64,000 nt of DNA from Amphibalanus amphitrite (taxonomy: Eukaryota > Arthropoda > Thecostraca > Balanomorpha > Balanidae): NCBI RefSeq assembly GCF_019059575.1, contig NW_024881610.1, positions 248,001 to 312,000 of the forward strand, given 5' to 3'. The translations under genes were made by a program, and so were the position numbers. Below the pieces are notes generated by a model. That model was not told the origin of the DNA and made no database searches. It saw only the letters and a program-made list of their open reading frames with translations. Of the stretch, positions 10,296-21,595 are shown piece after piece. The stretch's first letter is position 1. The number at the start of each line of letters is the position of its first letter.

Positions 10296-12090
10296 TAACC
10301 GCAGGTTGTTTGAAAAGACAAACACTATTCGTTAGAATTGTGTTTTTCTATTGAAAAACAACCGGAGCGGTCGTTCTCCGGGCTATGTTTTGCAAGTCTG
10401 GCCGCGAATTGGGGCAACTTGAGCGGGGCCTAGACGAATCGCTCAATTTCCGTAAAAATTTCAGGGTATGGGCTCCCGTAGGCGATCTACCTGATGGCAT
10501 CGGTCGCTACTCGCTTAAAACCTCGTGGCACGTGGCACGTGCGATTCCATTTTTCCCATAGTAAGTCAACGGGGTTTTGGACACTTTTTGCGCGATCGCG
10601 AATAGCGGAAAAAATCGCGGAACAAGGTATGGTTTGCTGCACACCATTTTATGACCGACATGTTCAGGTACACGCCCGTGTGCGCCGTATACCCGTCAGA
10701 ATTCGTTAACTTGAGATGCACGAGTTTGAAGTTGAACTTTTTTCGCTCCCCATGTTAAGTCAATGGGCGTTTTTGCAGAGACATTTTCATTCGCTCATTG
10801 TACAAAATTATATGATACGATTTTGTTCAAACTGTCAGGACCTGTTGAGAAACGACCATAGAGCATGTTGTTATGCTTCGTTAAGCTCTCAGAATTCGTT
10901 TGGTCTTTTTAAGCTCGTTTAAGATTGAAAATTTTTAACATGGAAAGTCAATGGGAGCCTCTTTGCTGCTTAATAACTTTTTACGTTAAAGATATATTTA
11001 AGTGAAAAGTTGATAGTTTATACAACTTTTGATGCTCTTTCTAGTGATATATAGAACGTCATTGCACGTTGTGCCGTTTTCGAGAAATTTAGTAAAAAAG
11101 CACGACTTTACCGAGATTTGAGCTCACACCTATTATGGCCTTGGCTCAGACAGTATACGAACAGGTGACAGGGATACCTCCCATAGAAGGATGCGACACG
11201 AATTTAATGCTAAATATTAGCGGCCGGCCGCCGTGGGGACGTTTTTGTACGACTTATATCTCCGCAGCCACTGGACCGATACACTTGCGGTTTTTTGTAT
11301 GGGGTAGCGTACACCCTTCTTACAAGTATTTTACTATGGACGATGCATGCGGGTGACCCCTACTGCACGTGACACGTGTAAAACAGAGAGGTGTCACTTT
11401 TGTTGTAATGACAAGACCACGGTAATTCCTGAGGAGATTCTGCTGAAACTACACAAGGATGTAGGCACACACCGGGCCATGCCTTTCCATGTGCTACGGC
11501 TGGGGTGCAACTGCACGTGCGCGCGTGCAGGGTGACGCTTCCAGATCTCGAGAACGGCCGGGCCGATTGAGCTCAAATTTGGTACACCGCTAGAGACCGG
11601 TTAGTAGGGTGCCGTGCACAAGTCAGATGGGATTCAGGTTGCACGTGCGCACGTGCAGGGTGACGCTTCCAGATCTCAGGAACGGCTGGGCCGATTGCAC
11701 TCAAATTCGGCACACTTCTAGAGACTTATCAGTAGGGTGCCGTGCACAAGTCAGTTAGTATGTATTGGTATGTGTCACGGTTGGATTGCAACTGCACGTG
11801 CGCACGTGCAGGGGTCGCTTCCAGATCTTGAAATTGACTGGGCCGATTTAGCTCAAATTCGGTACACCGCTAGAGACCGGCAACTAGGGTGCCGTGCACA
11901 ACACAATTGGGACCCAGCTTGCACGTGCGCACGTGAAGGGTGCCGCTTCAAGATCTCGAAAACGGCAGGACCGATTGCACTCAAATTTTGCACACCGCTA
12001 GAGTGGTTAGTAGAGTGTCCTGTTCGTCAGCTCGTAGCACACCCACTCCGGTCTGCACGTGCCAGGCTCATCCTCTCGTTTGGCGGTGGG
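10296..12090 (+). repeat. HINE-like unit, subfamily alpha
   Basis: This unit has the alpha middle (GAGATTTGAGCTCA near 11114, ACAGTATACGAACAGGTGAC near 11151). CACGTG-like palindromes lie at 11512 (one arm CGCGTGC), 11640, 11792 and 11920 (one arm altered), with a half-site near 12055. It stops at GGCGGTGGG, before the terminal inverted sequence, where the next start begins. The copy at 32083-32955 closely matches its 3' two thirds. Confidence 0.85.
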
Positions 12091-12290
12091 TAACCGCAGG
12101 CTGTTTCTTCATTAGACAATCACTATTCGTTAGAATTGTGTTTTTCTATTGAAAAAACAGCCGGAGCAGTCCTTCACCGGGCTATGTTTTGCATACTTGG
12201 CCGCGAATCCAAATAGAAGACTAGACGGAAACAATTAATGAGTTTGCTACCACAACACATTAACCTCCGCCCGAGTGGGGCAGGGGCGTT
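12091..12290 (+). repeat. Variant unit start (CTGTTTCTTCATT type)
   Basis: It starts TAACCGCAGGCTGTTTCTTC and keeps the downstream CACTATTCGTTAGAATTGTG and the inverted AAAACAGCC arm. The arm carries a matching change (GGCTGTTT with AAACAGCC). A compensatory change in a stem suggests that the inverted-repeat structure itself is maintained. It is nearly the same as 32956-33145 and leaves the shared sequence at CCCGAGTGG. Confidence 0.75.
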
Positions 12291-12845
12291 TTTAACCACA
12301 CCTATTAGTTTTTTTGCGTTTGTTAGGAAAATTACTCCGCGCATTGTTATGAAGCTTTGAATGATAGATCAATTTCAGCGGCATGGTTGGACCTCTATGT
12401 AGGTACACATAGGCGACAACGGCTGAGCCAATTCCGCTTAAATCTTCATTCATGCGGCTACATACGGAAGAGGTGGCACTGCGGCGCAACATGCTTTCAG
12501 GCGTTTGACACGTCTGCGTCATCTAGCGAGTAAATGCTTGGCTAAAATCAAAAATACCAGACTCATTTACCACACTCGGTAATCGTCTTCAAAAGCTTCA
12601 GTTTCGTGAGAGTCATCACTCATCAGTTCTAAAGAGGTAGTGGTTTTCCCGGATCCCTCATTACTCCGCCATTCATTTAGGCGGTTATATACAATAGAGC
12701 CGGCATTGCGGCACAGCATACATTCAGGCGTTTGACGCTTCTGCCATCTAGCGAGTAAAAAGGAATGTAATGTGTTTTCGGCTGATAAGATCAGATCCGT
12801 TAAAGCATCAATATTAAACTTGATAGTCGGCACAAGTCAATGACT
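12291..12845. other. Segment with two diverged direct repeats; unrecognised
   Basis: A stretch of about 100 bp ending in CATCTAGCGAGTAAA (about 12440-12536) recurs at about 12664-12763, sharing TTCAGGCGTTTGAC and GCGGC/GCGGCAC. On the minus strand both copies lie in short open frames with related peptides: TPESMLRRSA at 12292-12522, and TPECMLCRNAG within 12567-12833 (88 codons from ATG). I do not recognise the peptide. It could be a fragment of a duplicated exon or a chance open frame in an old repeat. About 12362-12455 resembles 4790-4880. Confidence 0.35.
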
Positions 12846-13806
12846 CTGATTTGAATGGTGACGTCGACGGCGACCGTGACGTCACCATTGCGTCAATATT
12901 GATTTACCCTCGCCGCAGAGGGGGCAGCACCCGCCTCCTCCCATATGGTTTTTTTCGTGATAGCTCGAGTCACGCCGGCGACAAAGTGCTGAAACTTGAT
13001 ATGCGATATGACCTCATTCGACCAACCTCATGACATGAGGGGCTCTGACCTGCCCTTGACCCGAGGTCAAGGGCAGGTCAGGTCAACCTTAGGTTGACCT
13101 CAACCAAACAAAAAGTATACCATTCGACGCGCCTTAGCAAGGTAAGCACGATGATGCAGAAATCGCGGCTCTGTGGCCATTTTTGCGAAGTCATTTAGCG
13201 GAAACCAAGCCCGTATCTTGGGTCAATTGTCGTGACCTCAGAGGTCACTAGTTGACATTAGACCTTAACGGGGGGGTTGATGCAACCCCCCTAGGGTTTT
13301 TCGCGAATAACTCGCGTAAAAAGCGGCCGATCGCGACGAAGCTTTCAGTACCCACGAATTGATCAATTTTACACCTACCCTTAAAATTTCATGACCCTGA
13401 CCCAAATGACCTTTGACCTGTGACCTCTTTTCCGAGACCATATTTGGCCGGAATCGCGATTCTGCGTCCTATGTCGGCTCGCATTAGCCGCGCGTTTGCA
13501 AGCTTTTCGTGGTTTCAAACGTCCAAACATGTGATATGATGCTGCTTCCTAGGGGGTGTCTATTAGGGTGGGTGTCAAGGTCATCTGAAGGTCAGGTCAG
13601 GTCACTGACCTTTGGTGACCTCGGTTCACTTTTTCGATTTTTACATGTTTCTAGACTAGTTTTTGGAGCTGAATTCGAATTTAGCAACCATTTGAAAGTT
13701 TACGAAGTAGTTTTGGTGCCTTCGTAACATGTTACGAAGCTGTCAGAGGCGTATGACAGGTACTACGAATACCCGTCACGACCCCTACCGGTTGACCTGA
13801 CCTGAC
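12846..13806. repeat. AGGTCA/TGACCT-rich segment, probable degenerate DNA element
   Basis: At least 20 AGGTCA/TGACCT half-sites, several tandem (CAGGTCAGGTCA near 13074, 13594 and 13793 on one strand or the other), lie in a stretch unlike the array. GACGTCACC pairs occur near 12860-12886. A tract of seven Gs opposed by a tract of Cs (13270-13292) leads into GGGTTTTTCGCGAATAACTC. The same arrangement occurs in the TTAA elements at 20605-22471 (CAGGTTTTTCGGGAATATCTC near 21646). ATACCATTCGACGCG here parallels ATATCATTCGATGCG at 20989. It is probably a relative of those elements, but no clean ends were found. Confidence 0.55.
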
Positions 13807-14052
13807 CTGACTCAAATTTGGCACACCGGTATAGACCGGCGAATAGGGTGCCGTGCACGTCAGTTTGTAGCACACCCACCCCGGTCTGCACGTGCAATGC
13901 TCGTCCTCTCGTTTGGCGGCGGGCGTTTTTGCTGCGTTCACAGAGGTGCTTGCTCAAACAACCTGCGGTCCCGCGATGCGGAGCCCAGCATCGCAGATGC
14001 TGGGTAGTAACCGCAGGTTGTTTGAAAAGACAAACACTATTCGTTAGAATTG
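13807..14052 (+). repeat. Unit 3' tail plus 45-bp unit fragment
   Basis: The array resumes within a subrepeat (CTCAAATTTGGCACACCGG), with a half CACGTG site near 13889, the terminal inverted sequence and the CCAGCATC hairpin (about 13985-14003). After GTAG comes a start at 14008. It is cut after only 45 bp (ending GTTAGAATTG) by the next start at 14053. Confidence 0.85.
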
Positions 14053-16883
14053 TAACCGCAGGTTGTTTGAAAAGACAAACACTATTCGTTAGAATTGTGT
14101 TTTTCTATTGAAAAACAACCGGAGCGGTCCTTCTCCGGGCTATGTTTTGCAAGTCTGGCCGCGAATTGGGGCAACTTGGGTCAGGCCTAAACTTGTGGCT
14201 CGATTTTCTTAAAAATTTCAGTGTATGGGCTCCCGCAGGCGATCTACCTGTTGGCACCGGTCGCTACTCGCTTAAAACCTCGTGGCACGTGGCACGTGCG
14301 ATTCCATTTTCCCCATGTTAAGTCAACGGGGTTTTGGACACTTTTTGCGCGATCGGGAATAGCGGAAAAACGAGCCAAGGAAGAGGTGGTTTTCTTCCCA
14401 GCATTTTATGGCAAACACGTTTGGGTACACGCTGGTGTGCGCCGTATACCCCTCAGAACTTCGTAACGTGTCTTTGCACGAGGTCAAAGTTGAATTTTTT
14501 TCGCTCCCCATGTTAAGTCAATGGGCGTTTTTGCAGAGACTTTTTCATTCGCTCATTGTACAAAATTATATGATACGATTTTGTTTAAACTTCCAGGACT
14601 TGTTGAGAAAAGACCATAGAACATGTTGTTATGCTTCTTTAAGCTGTGCAAATTCGTTTGTTCTTTTTAGGCTCGTTTAAAAATGAAAAATTTTAACATG
14701 GAAAGTCAATGGGAGCGTCTTTGCTGCTTAATAACTTTTTACAGTTGAGATATATTTATGTGAAAAGTTGATAGGTTATACAACTTTTGATGCTCTTTCC
14801 AATGATATATACAACTTTATTGCACGTGGTGCCGTTTTTGAGAAATATAGTAAAAAAGCACGACATTACCGAGATTTGAGCTCAGACCTATATCGTTACG
14901 GTGTCAGGCGGACACGAGGACAGGTGGCGCCGCCGCCGCCCGCATAGCGGCGGGAATGTGAACTAACCTGTTTACCATCTATGGTATGGTACCATCGGGG
15001 GACCGGCCGCCGTCGGCACCATTTCGGGACTTTGCATCGCAATAAAAGGCTTATTTACAATTGAAAATGGACTAGCGAGAGTCGTTATGGAATCAGAATT
15101 TGATGCTCTACAAAACTAGGCTATTTTCATTGTGATGGCATCACAGACTACACCGCTAAACCCAATAAAGCAGATTTATGTCGCGTCATCGATGATTACA
15201 TATAATGTATCATTCTTTGATATATATGTAGTCGGGTCTTTCAGCTGCGTCCCTCCCCTCCCTCGCCGCGCCGGCGGGTCGGCCATCCGTGGCTTGCCGC
15301 CCGCCGGCTGCTGGCCGGTCAGCTGGCCGGTCAGCTGGTCGCCCGCGGCTGTCGGTGCAGTGCGGGATGCCTACTTGCGGGGGGGGGGGGGGCCGTCGTG
15401 GCGGCGGCCCGGGTGGACTGGGCGAGCAGTGAGTTGGGGAGCGCTGCGCTGTCGGTGCTCTAGTTTGTATTGCGTTCGCATGATACGGCTTGAGCCAATA
15501 CAGAGTGAACTGATTGAGCTGAGCAAGTCTTTACATACATTGAAAAGTAAAGCACTTTTTACTGCATCTACGGTGAGATGCTAGATAAAATTTATGGTCT
15601 ACCTAATGGTACCCATTACTTAACAATTAAGTGAATCATTTCGTCGCTAAACTCTCGTAAATTCGTATGTCCGCCTCACTATGGAGTTTGGACCGTAACG
15701 TATGGCCTTTGCTCAGACAGTATACGAACAGGTGACGGGGATACCTCTAATAGAAGGATGCGACACGATTTTACTGCTAAATAGCGGCCGGCCGCCGTGG
15801 GGACGTTTTTGTACGACTTATATCTCGGCAACCACTGGGCTGATACACGTGCGGTTTTTTTGTGTGGGGTAGCTTTTTCCCTTCTTTCACATAGTGTGCT
15901 ACTCTCGATGCATATGGGTGACCCCTAACGCACGTTCCACGTGCAAAGCCAAGAGGTGCCTGTTTTGTAATAAGCGCAATAGCTCGCGGTAATTACTGGG
16001 CCGATTGCGCTAAAACTTGGCATGGAGGTAGACACTTTCCAGGCGATGCATTTCCATGTGTCTTGGTAGGGGTGCAACTGCACGTGCGCACGTGCAGGGT
16101 GACGCTTCCAGATCTCGAGAACGGCTGGACCGATTGTGTTCAAATTTGGCATAACGCTTGATACCGATCAGTAGGTTGCAGTCATTTAGTATGTATTTCC
16201 ATGTGCCACGATTGGGGTGCAACTGCACGTGCGCACGTGCAGGGTGACGCTTCCAGATCTCGAGAACGGCCGGGCCGATTGAGTTCAAATTTGGTACACC
16301 GCTAGAGACCGATTAGTAGGGTGCCGTGCGCAAGTCAGTTTGGACCCATCTTGCACGTGCGCACGTGCAGGGTGACGCTTCCAGATTTCAAGAACGGCTG
16401 GACCGATTGCACTCAAATTCGGCAAACATCTAGAGATCGATCAGTAGGGTGCCGTGCACAAGTCAGTTAGTATGTATTTCCATGTGTCACGGTTGAGATG
16501 CAACTGCACGTGCGCACGTGGAGGGGTCGTTTCAAGATCTTGAAAACGGCTGGGCCGATTGAGCTCGAATTTGGTACACCGCTAGGGACCGGCGAATAGG
16601 GTCCCATGCACAATGCAATTGGACACAGCTTGCACGTGCGCACGTGCAGGGTGACGCTTCCAGATCTCGAAAATGGCCGAGCCGATTACACTCAAATTTG
16701 GCACACCGCTATAGATCAGCGAGTAGGGTGCCGTGCACGTCAGTTTGTAACACACCGACTCCGGTCTGCACGTGCAAGGCTCATCCTCTCGTTTGGCGGC
16801 GGGCGTTTTTGCTGCGTTTACAAAGGTGCTTGCTCAAACAACCTGCGGTCCCGCGATGCGGAGCCCAGCATCGCAGATGCTGG
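14053..16883 (+). repeat. HINE-like unit, alpha, carrying an 807-bp insertion
   Basis: Without the insert at 14894-15700 the unit is about 2.02 kb. It has the alpha middle on both sides of the insert (GAGATTTGAGCTCA before, ACAGTATACGAACAGGTGAC after). Five palindromes lie at 16079, 16231, 16352, 16506 (altered arm) and 16631, with a half-site near 16768. The 3' end is complete: TCAAACAACCTGCGGT at about 16834, then the hairpin to 16883. Confidence 0.85.
14894..15700. mobile_element. CGTTACGGT-ended non-autonomous DNA element, copy 1
   Basis: The ends are CGTTACGGT and ACCGTAACG, a perfect 9-bp inverted pair. A second matching stretch (AGGCGGACA) is reached 12-13 bp later at the right end than at the left. 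The flanks read TAT on both sides, a possible 3-bp target duplication. The interior is unremarkable AT-rich sequence plus a GC-rich core with GGCCGGTCAGCT repeated and a run of Gs (15379-15391). No transposase frame is visible. A 3-bp duplication would suit a PIF/Harbinger-like element, but the family is unresolved. Confidence 0.65.
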
Positions 16884-17808
16884 TAACCGCAGGTTGTTTG
16901 AAAAGACAAACACTATTCGTTAGAATTGTGTTTTTCTATTGAAAAACAACCGGAGCGGTCGTTCTCCGGGCTATGTTTTGCAAGTCTGGCCGCGAATTGG
17001 GGCAACTTGAGCGGGGCCTAGACGAATCGCTCAATTTCCGTAAAAATTTCAGGGTATGGGCTCCCGGAGGCGATCTACCTGATGGCCCCGGTCGCTACTA
17101 GCTTAAAACCTCGTGGCACGTGGCACGTGCCATTCCATTTTCCCCATGTTAAGTCAATGGGGTTTTGGACACTTTTTGTGCGATCGCGAATTGCGGAAAA
17201 AATCGCGGAACAAGGTATGGTTTGCTGCACACCATTTTATGACCGACACGTTCAGGTACACGCCCGTGTGCGCCGTATACCAGTCAGAATTCGTTAACTT
17301 GAGATGCACGAGTTTAAAGTTGAACTTTTTTCGCTCCCCATGTTAAGTCAATGGGCGTTTTTGCAGAGACATTTTCATTCGCTCATTGTACAAAATTATA
17401 TGATACGATTTTGTTTAAACTTTCAGGACTTGTTGAGAAACGACCATAGAACATGTTGTTATGCTTCGTTAAGCTCTCAGAATTCGTTTGGTCTTTTTAA
17501 GCTCGTTTAAGATTGAAAATTTTTAACATGGAAAGTCAATGGGAGCCTCTTTGCTGCCTAATAACTTTTTACGTTAAAGATATATTTAAGTGAAAAGTTG
17601 ATAGTTTATACAACTTTTGATGCTCTTTCTAGTGATATATAGAACGTCATTGCACGTTGTGCCGTTTTCGAGAAATTTAGTAAAAAAGCACGACTTTACC
17701 GAGATTTGAGCTCACACCTATTATGGCCTTGGCTCAGACAGTATACGAACAGGTGACAGGGATACCTCCCATAGAAGGATGCGACACGAATTTAATGCTA
17801 AATATTAG
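16884..17808 (+). repeat. HINE-like unit, alpha, left half (split by LINE)
   Basis: This is the unit's 5' half through GCGACACGAATTTAATGC. It ends at the 4-bp target copy TTAG (17805-17808), where the CR1-like LINE is inserted. The second half continues at 32083 with the other TTAG copy followed by CGGCCGGCCGCCGTGG, as in the uninterrupted copy near 11217. Confidence 0.9.
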
Positions 17809-17887
17809 GTTTAGGTTTAGGTTTAGTGAGAGTGGACTAGAGTAGACAGGGTCTATTTAGGGTCCACATCATAGTTGGTAAACTGGA

Positions 17888-18290
17888 TTAATACATAGGA
17901 TCCCTTGTGGTCCAGTACTGGTCCAAGCGGTTTTTGAAACTGTTGACGGATGGTGCTGATACAACTTCATCTGGTAGACTGTTCCATGTCGAAACTACTC
18001 GCTGAGAGAAGAACCGAGACCTGGCGTGGTGTGCTGCCCTCGTCTTCACCAGCTTCAGGCTATGCCCTCGAGTTCTCTCTTCAGTATTCTTCTTGAAAAA
18101 GGAGCCAGCATCCACCCTCAGTTTTCCCGTCAATATCTTGTACGTTTCAATCAAGTCTCCTCTGAGTAACCTTTGTTTCGTAGTGTGTATTCCCAATCTT
18201 TTAAGACGTTCCTGGTATGGGACGTTCCTTAGGCCTCGCACTTGCTTCGTCGCCCTCCTTTGCACCCTTTCCAAAGTTGAGATGTTCTTC
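17888..18290 (-). CDS. LINE ORF2, C-terminal piece
   Basis: It begins KNISTLERVQRRATKQV and runs through LKRLGIHTTKQRLLRGDLIE, a TRGHSLKLVKTRA block, RFFSQRVVSTWNSLP and SVNSFKNRLDQYW before the stop. This is the conserved C-terminus of CR1-like ORF2. The longer apparent frame that starts upstream with MEFVAEYVYVYV is an artefact of reading through the end of the foldback element. The remaining 79 bases (17809-17887) are 3' untranslated region and tail. Confidence 0.92.
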
Positions 18291-20604
18291 ATGTCCGTGA
18301 ACTTAGCGACGTATACGTATACGTATTCAGCGACGAATTCCAAATCACTTCAGATTCATGGCATGGGTTAAGTTGACCATGCTGAACACGAATATGACAT
18401 TTATTTTAACTTTTGAGCTGATCTTCATGGTTAAAATCCGGTTTAAATGACGGGGAACCGCATAACGTCGCGAAAATAAAAACCTACGAATTCCAAAGTA
18501 TATGCAAAATGTAGAGCTCATCCAGATCTAACGTCCGTGGAAGAATCCAAGCTCGTGGCTCTTTAACTTCATGGTTAAAATCCGGTTTAAATGACGGGGA
18601 ACCGCATAACGTCGCGAAAATAAAAACCCACGAATTCCAAAGTATGTGCAAAATGTAGAGCTCATGGAGATCTAACGTCCGTGGAAGAATCCAAGTTCGT
18701 GGCTCTTTAACTTCATGGTTAAAATCCGGTTTAAATGACGGGGAACCGCATAACGTCGCGAAAATAAAAACCCACGAATTCCAAAGTATGTGCAAAATGT
18801 AGAGCTCATCCAGATCTAACGTCCGTGGCAGAATCCAAGCTCGTGGCTCAACGCCTTCATGGTTAAAATCCGGTTTAAATGACGGGGAACCGCATAACGT
18901 CGCGAAAATAAAACCCACGAATTCCAAAGTATGCGCAAAATGTAGAGCTCATCCAGTTCTAACGTCCGTGGAAGAAACCAAGTTCGTGGCTCTTTAACTT
19001 CATGGTTAATATCTGGTTAAAATGACGGGGAACCGCATAACATCGCGAAAATAAAAACCCACGAATTCCAAAGTATATCCAAAATGTAGAGCTAATCCAG
19101 ATCTAACGTCCGTGGAAGAATCCAAGCTCGTGGCTCAGCGCCTTCATGGTTAAAATCCGGTTTAAATGACAGGGAACCGCATAACGTCGCGAAAATAAAA
19201 ACCCACGAATTCCAAAGTATGTGCAAAATGTAGAGCTCATCCAGATCTAACGTCCGTGGCAGAATCCAAGCTCGTGGTTCTTTAACTTCATGGTTAAAAT
19301 CCGGCTTAAATGGCGGGGAACCGCATAACGTCGCGAAAATAAAAACCCACGAATTCCAAAGTATGTGCAAAATGTAGAGCTCATCCAGATCTAACGTCCG
19401 TGGAAGAATCCAAGCTCGTGGCTCAACGCCTTCATGGTTAAAATCCAGTTTAAATGACGGGGAACCGCATAACGTCGCGAAAATAAAAACCCACGAATTC
19501 CAAAGTATGTGCAAAATGTAGAGCTCATCCAGATCTAACGTCCGTGGAATAATCCAAGTTCGTGGCTCTTTAACTTCATGGTTAATATCTGGTTTAAATG
19601 ACGGGAACCGCATAACGTCGCGAAAATAAAAACCCACGAATTCCAAAGTATGCGCAAAATGTAGAGCTCATCCAGATCTAACGTCCGTGGAAGAAACCAA
19701 GTTCGTGGCTCTTTAACTTCATGGTTAATATCTGGTTTAAATGACGGGGAACCGCAAAACGTCGCGAAAATAAAAACCCATGAATTCCAAAGTATATGCA
19801 AAATGTAGAGCTCATCCAGATCTAACGTCCGTGGAAGAATCCAAGCTCGTGGCTCAACGCCTTCATGGTTAAAATCCGGTTTAAATGACGGGGAACCGCA
19901 TAACGTCGCGAAAATAAAAACCCACGAATTCCAAAGTATGTGCAAAATGTAGAGCTCATCCAGATCTAACGTCCGTGGCAGAATCCAAGCTCGTGGCTCT
20001 TTAACGTCATGGTTAAAATCCGGCTTAAATGACGGGGAACCGCATAACGTCGCGAAAATAAAAACCCACGAATTCCAAAGTATGTGCAAAATGTAGAGCT
20101 CATCCAGATCTAACGTCCGTGGAAGAATCCAAGTTCGTGGCTCTTTAACTTCATGGTTAATATCTGGTTTAAATGACGGGGAACCGCATAACGTCGCGAA
20201 AATAAAAACCCACGAATTCCAAAGTATGTGCAAAATGTAGAGCTCATCCAGTTCTAACGTCCGTGGAAAAAACCAAGTTCGTGGCTCTTTAACTTCATGG
20301 TTAATATCTGGTTTAAATGACGGGGAACCGCATAACGTCGCGAAAATAAAAACCCACGAATTCCAAAGTATATCCAAAATGTAGAGCTCATCCAGATCCA
20401 ACGTCCGAGGAAGAATCCAAGCTCGTGGCTCAACGCCTTCATGGTTAAAATCCGGTTTAAATGACGAGGAACCGCATAACGTCGCGAAAATAAAAACCCA
20501 CGAATTCCAAAGTATGTGCAAAATGTAGAGCTCATTGAGATCTAACGTCCGTGGAAGAATCCAAGCTCGTGGCTGTTTAACTTCATGGTTAAAATCCGGT
20601 TTAA

Positions 20605-21591
20605 CCCTATTCCTGGCGGGCTCCGCCGGGACAAGAAACTGGCGGGGGGGGGCCGATTCGGCCCCCCCCCTGAGATCTCGAGAACGAAGCAAGATAGCGA
20701 CAAGCGGTAAACGGCATCGGATACGCATGGACAAGGTCTACAATTTTTACGAAGGTCATTTTCAGGTCAGGTCAAAGATGACGTCACAGGGGTCGAAAAA
20801 GTCAAAATGGCGGCGCTAGATATGGAGAGAGTTTTTCTCGAATAACTTTCGAATTAGTCAAGATAGGAACAAACTAAGGGCATCATCGTGATCCTCTCGT
20901 CAATCCGCATCGAATGATATATATGTTGACCTCGAAAGGTCAAGGTCAAAGGTTGACCTCAGGTCACGTGACCTCGAGGTCATCATGTATATCATTCGAT
21001 GCGTCTTGACGAGCTGAACACAATGAGACCATCCACGCGTCTGTATCTTGTTCCTGTACGGAGTTATTGGCCAAAAACCTTTGGTGACCTTTGATGACGT
21101 CACATGACCTCACAGCTGCCCAACAGCAAAACAGACCTCAAGGTAGTGAAGGTTGATCGTATATAAAGTCATGTATGGTATATGGGGCCATTCCGACCCG
21201 TTTTAGTGGTAAAAACAGGGAGTTGATTTTTCCCCCATTGACTTATAATGGGGAGGTCGCGAAATTGACCTGACCTTAGGTCACCGATATCAAAATTCCG
21301 AGATATACAAATTGCACATACTGGTACCCTAACTAAAGCCTGAAGAGAAGAAATTGATCGGTCAAAAACTCTAGCTCTGGCGTGATTGCAAACTTTTCTG
21401 AGGTAGGGTCACCAAACCGCCTCTGGTGACCTGACCTGAGGTCAGATCAACTCAAAATTTTCAGACATGTTGCGTAGAAGCCTTATAGGAAAAGTCAGAA
21501 AATTTGAGCTTCCTAGCTCAACGCGTTTGGGAGAAATAACCAAAAAACCTCAGGGGGGGCTCCTGAGGCCCCCCCCCCGCCAGGAATAGGG
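20605..21591. mobile_element. TTAA-flanked non-autonomous element, piggyBac-like, A
   Basis: TTAA at 20601-20604 and 21592-21595 flank inverted ends CCCTATTCCTGGCGGG and CCCGCCAGGAATAGGG. Removing the element with one TTAA restores the monomer sequence GGTTTAAATGACGGGG, so the boundaries are secure. The 987-bp interior has no transposase. It has many AGGTCA half-sites (about 20755-20995, 21085-21130, 21255-21285, 21405-21450) and a CCCCCATTGACTTATAATGG stretch near 21232. The TTAA target and CCC ends suit the piggyBac superfamily. Confidence 0.88.
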
Positions 21592-21595
21592 TTAA

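Noticed and set aside
17809-17826. Telomere-like GTTTAG repeats
   Set aside because: Only three copies, exactly at the 3' end of the LINE; this is the LINE's tail.
17888-18343. 151-codon protein starting MEFVAEYVYVYV
   Set aside because: The first part is read through the end of the foldback element; only the part after the 9-bp target copy belongs to the LINE ORF2.
18361-18425. Separate inverted repeat outside the 144-bp arrays as an independent MITE
   Set aside because: It is the unique terminal part of the foldback element, matched at 27541-27670 and bounded by the 9-bp target copies.
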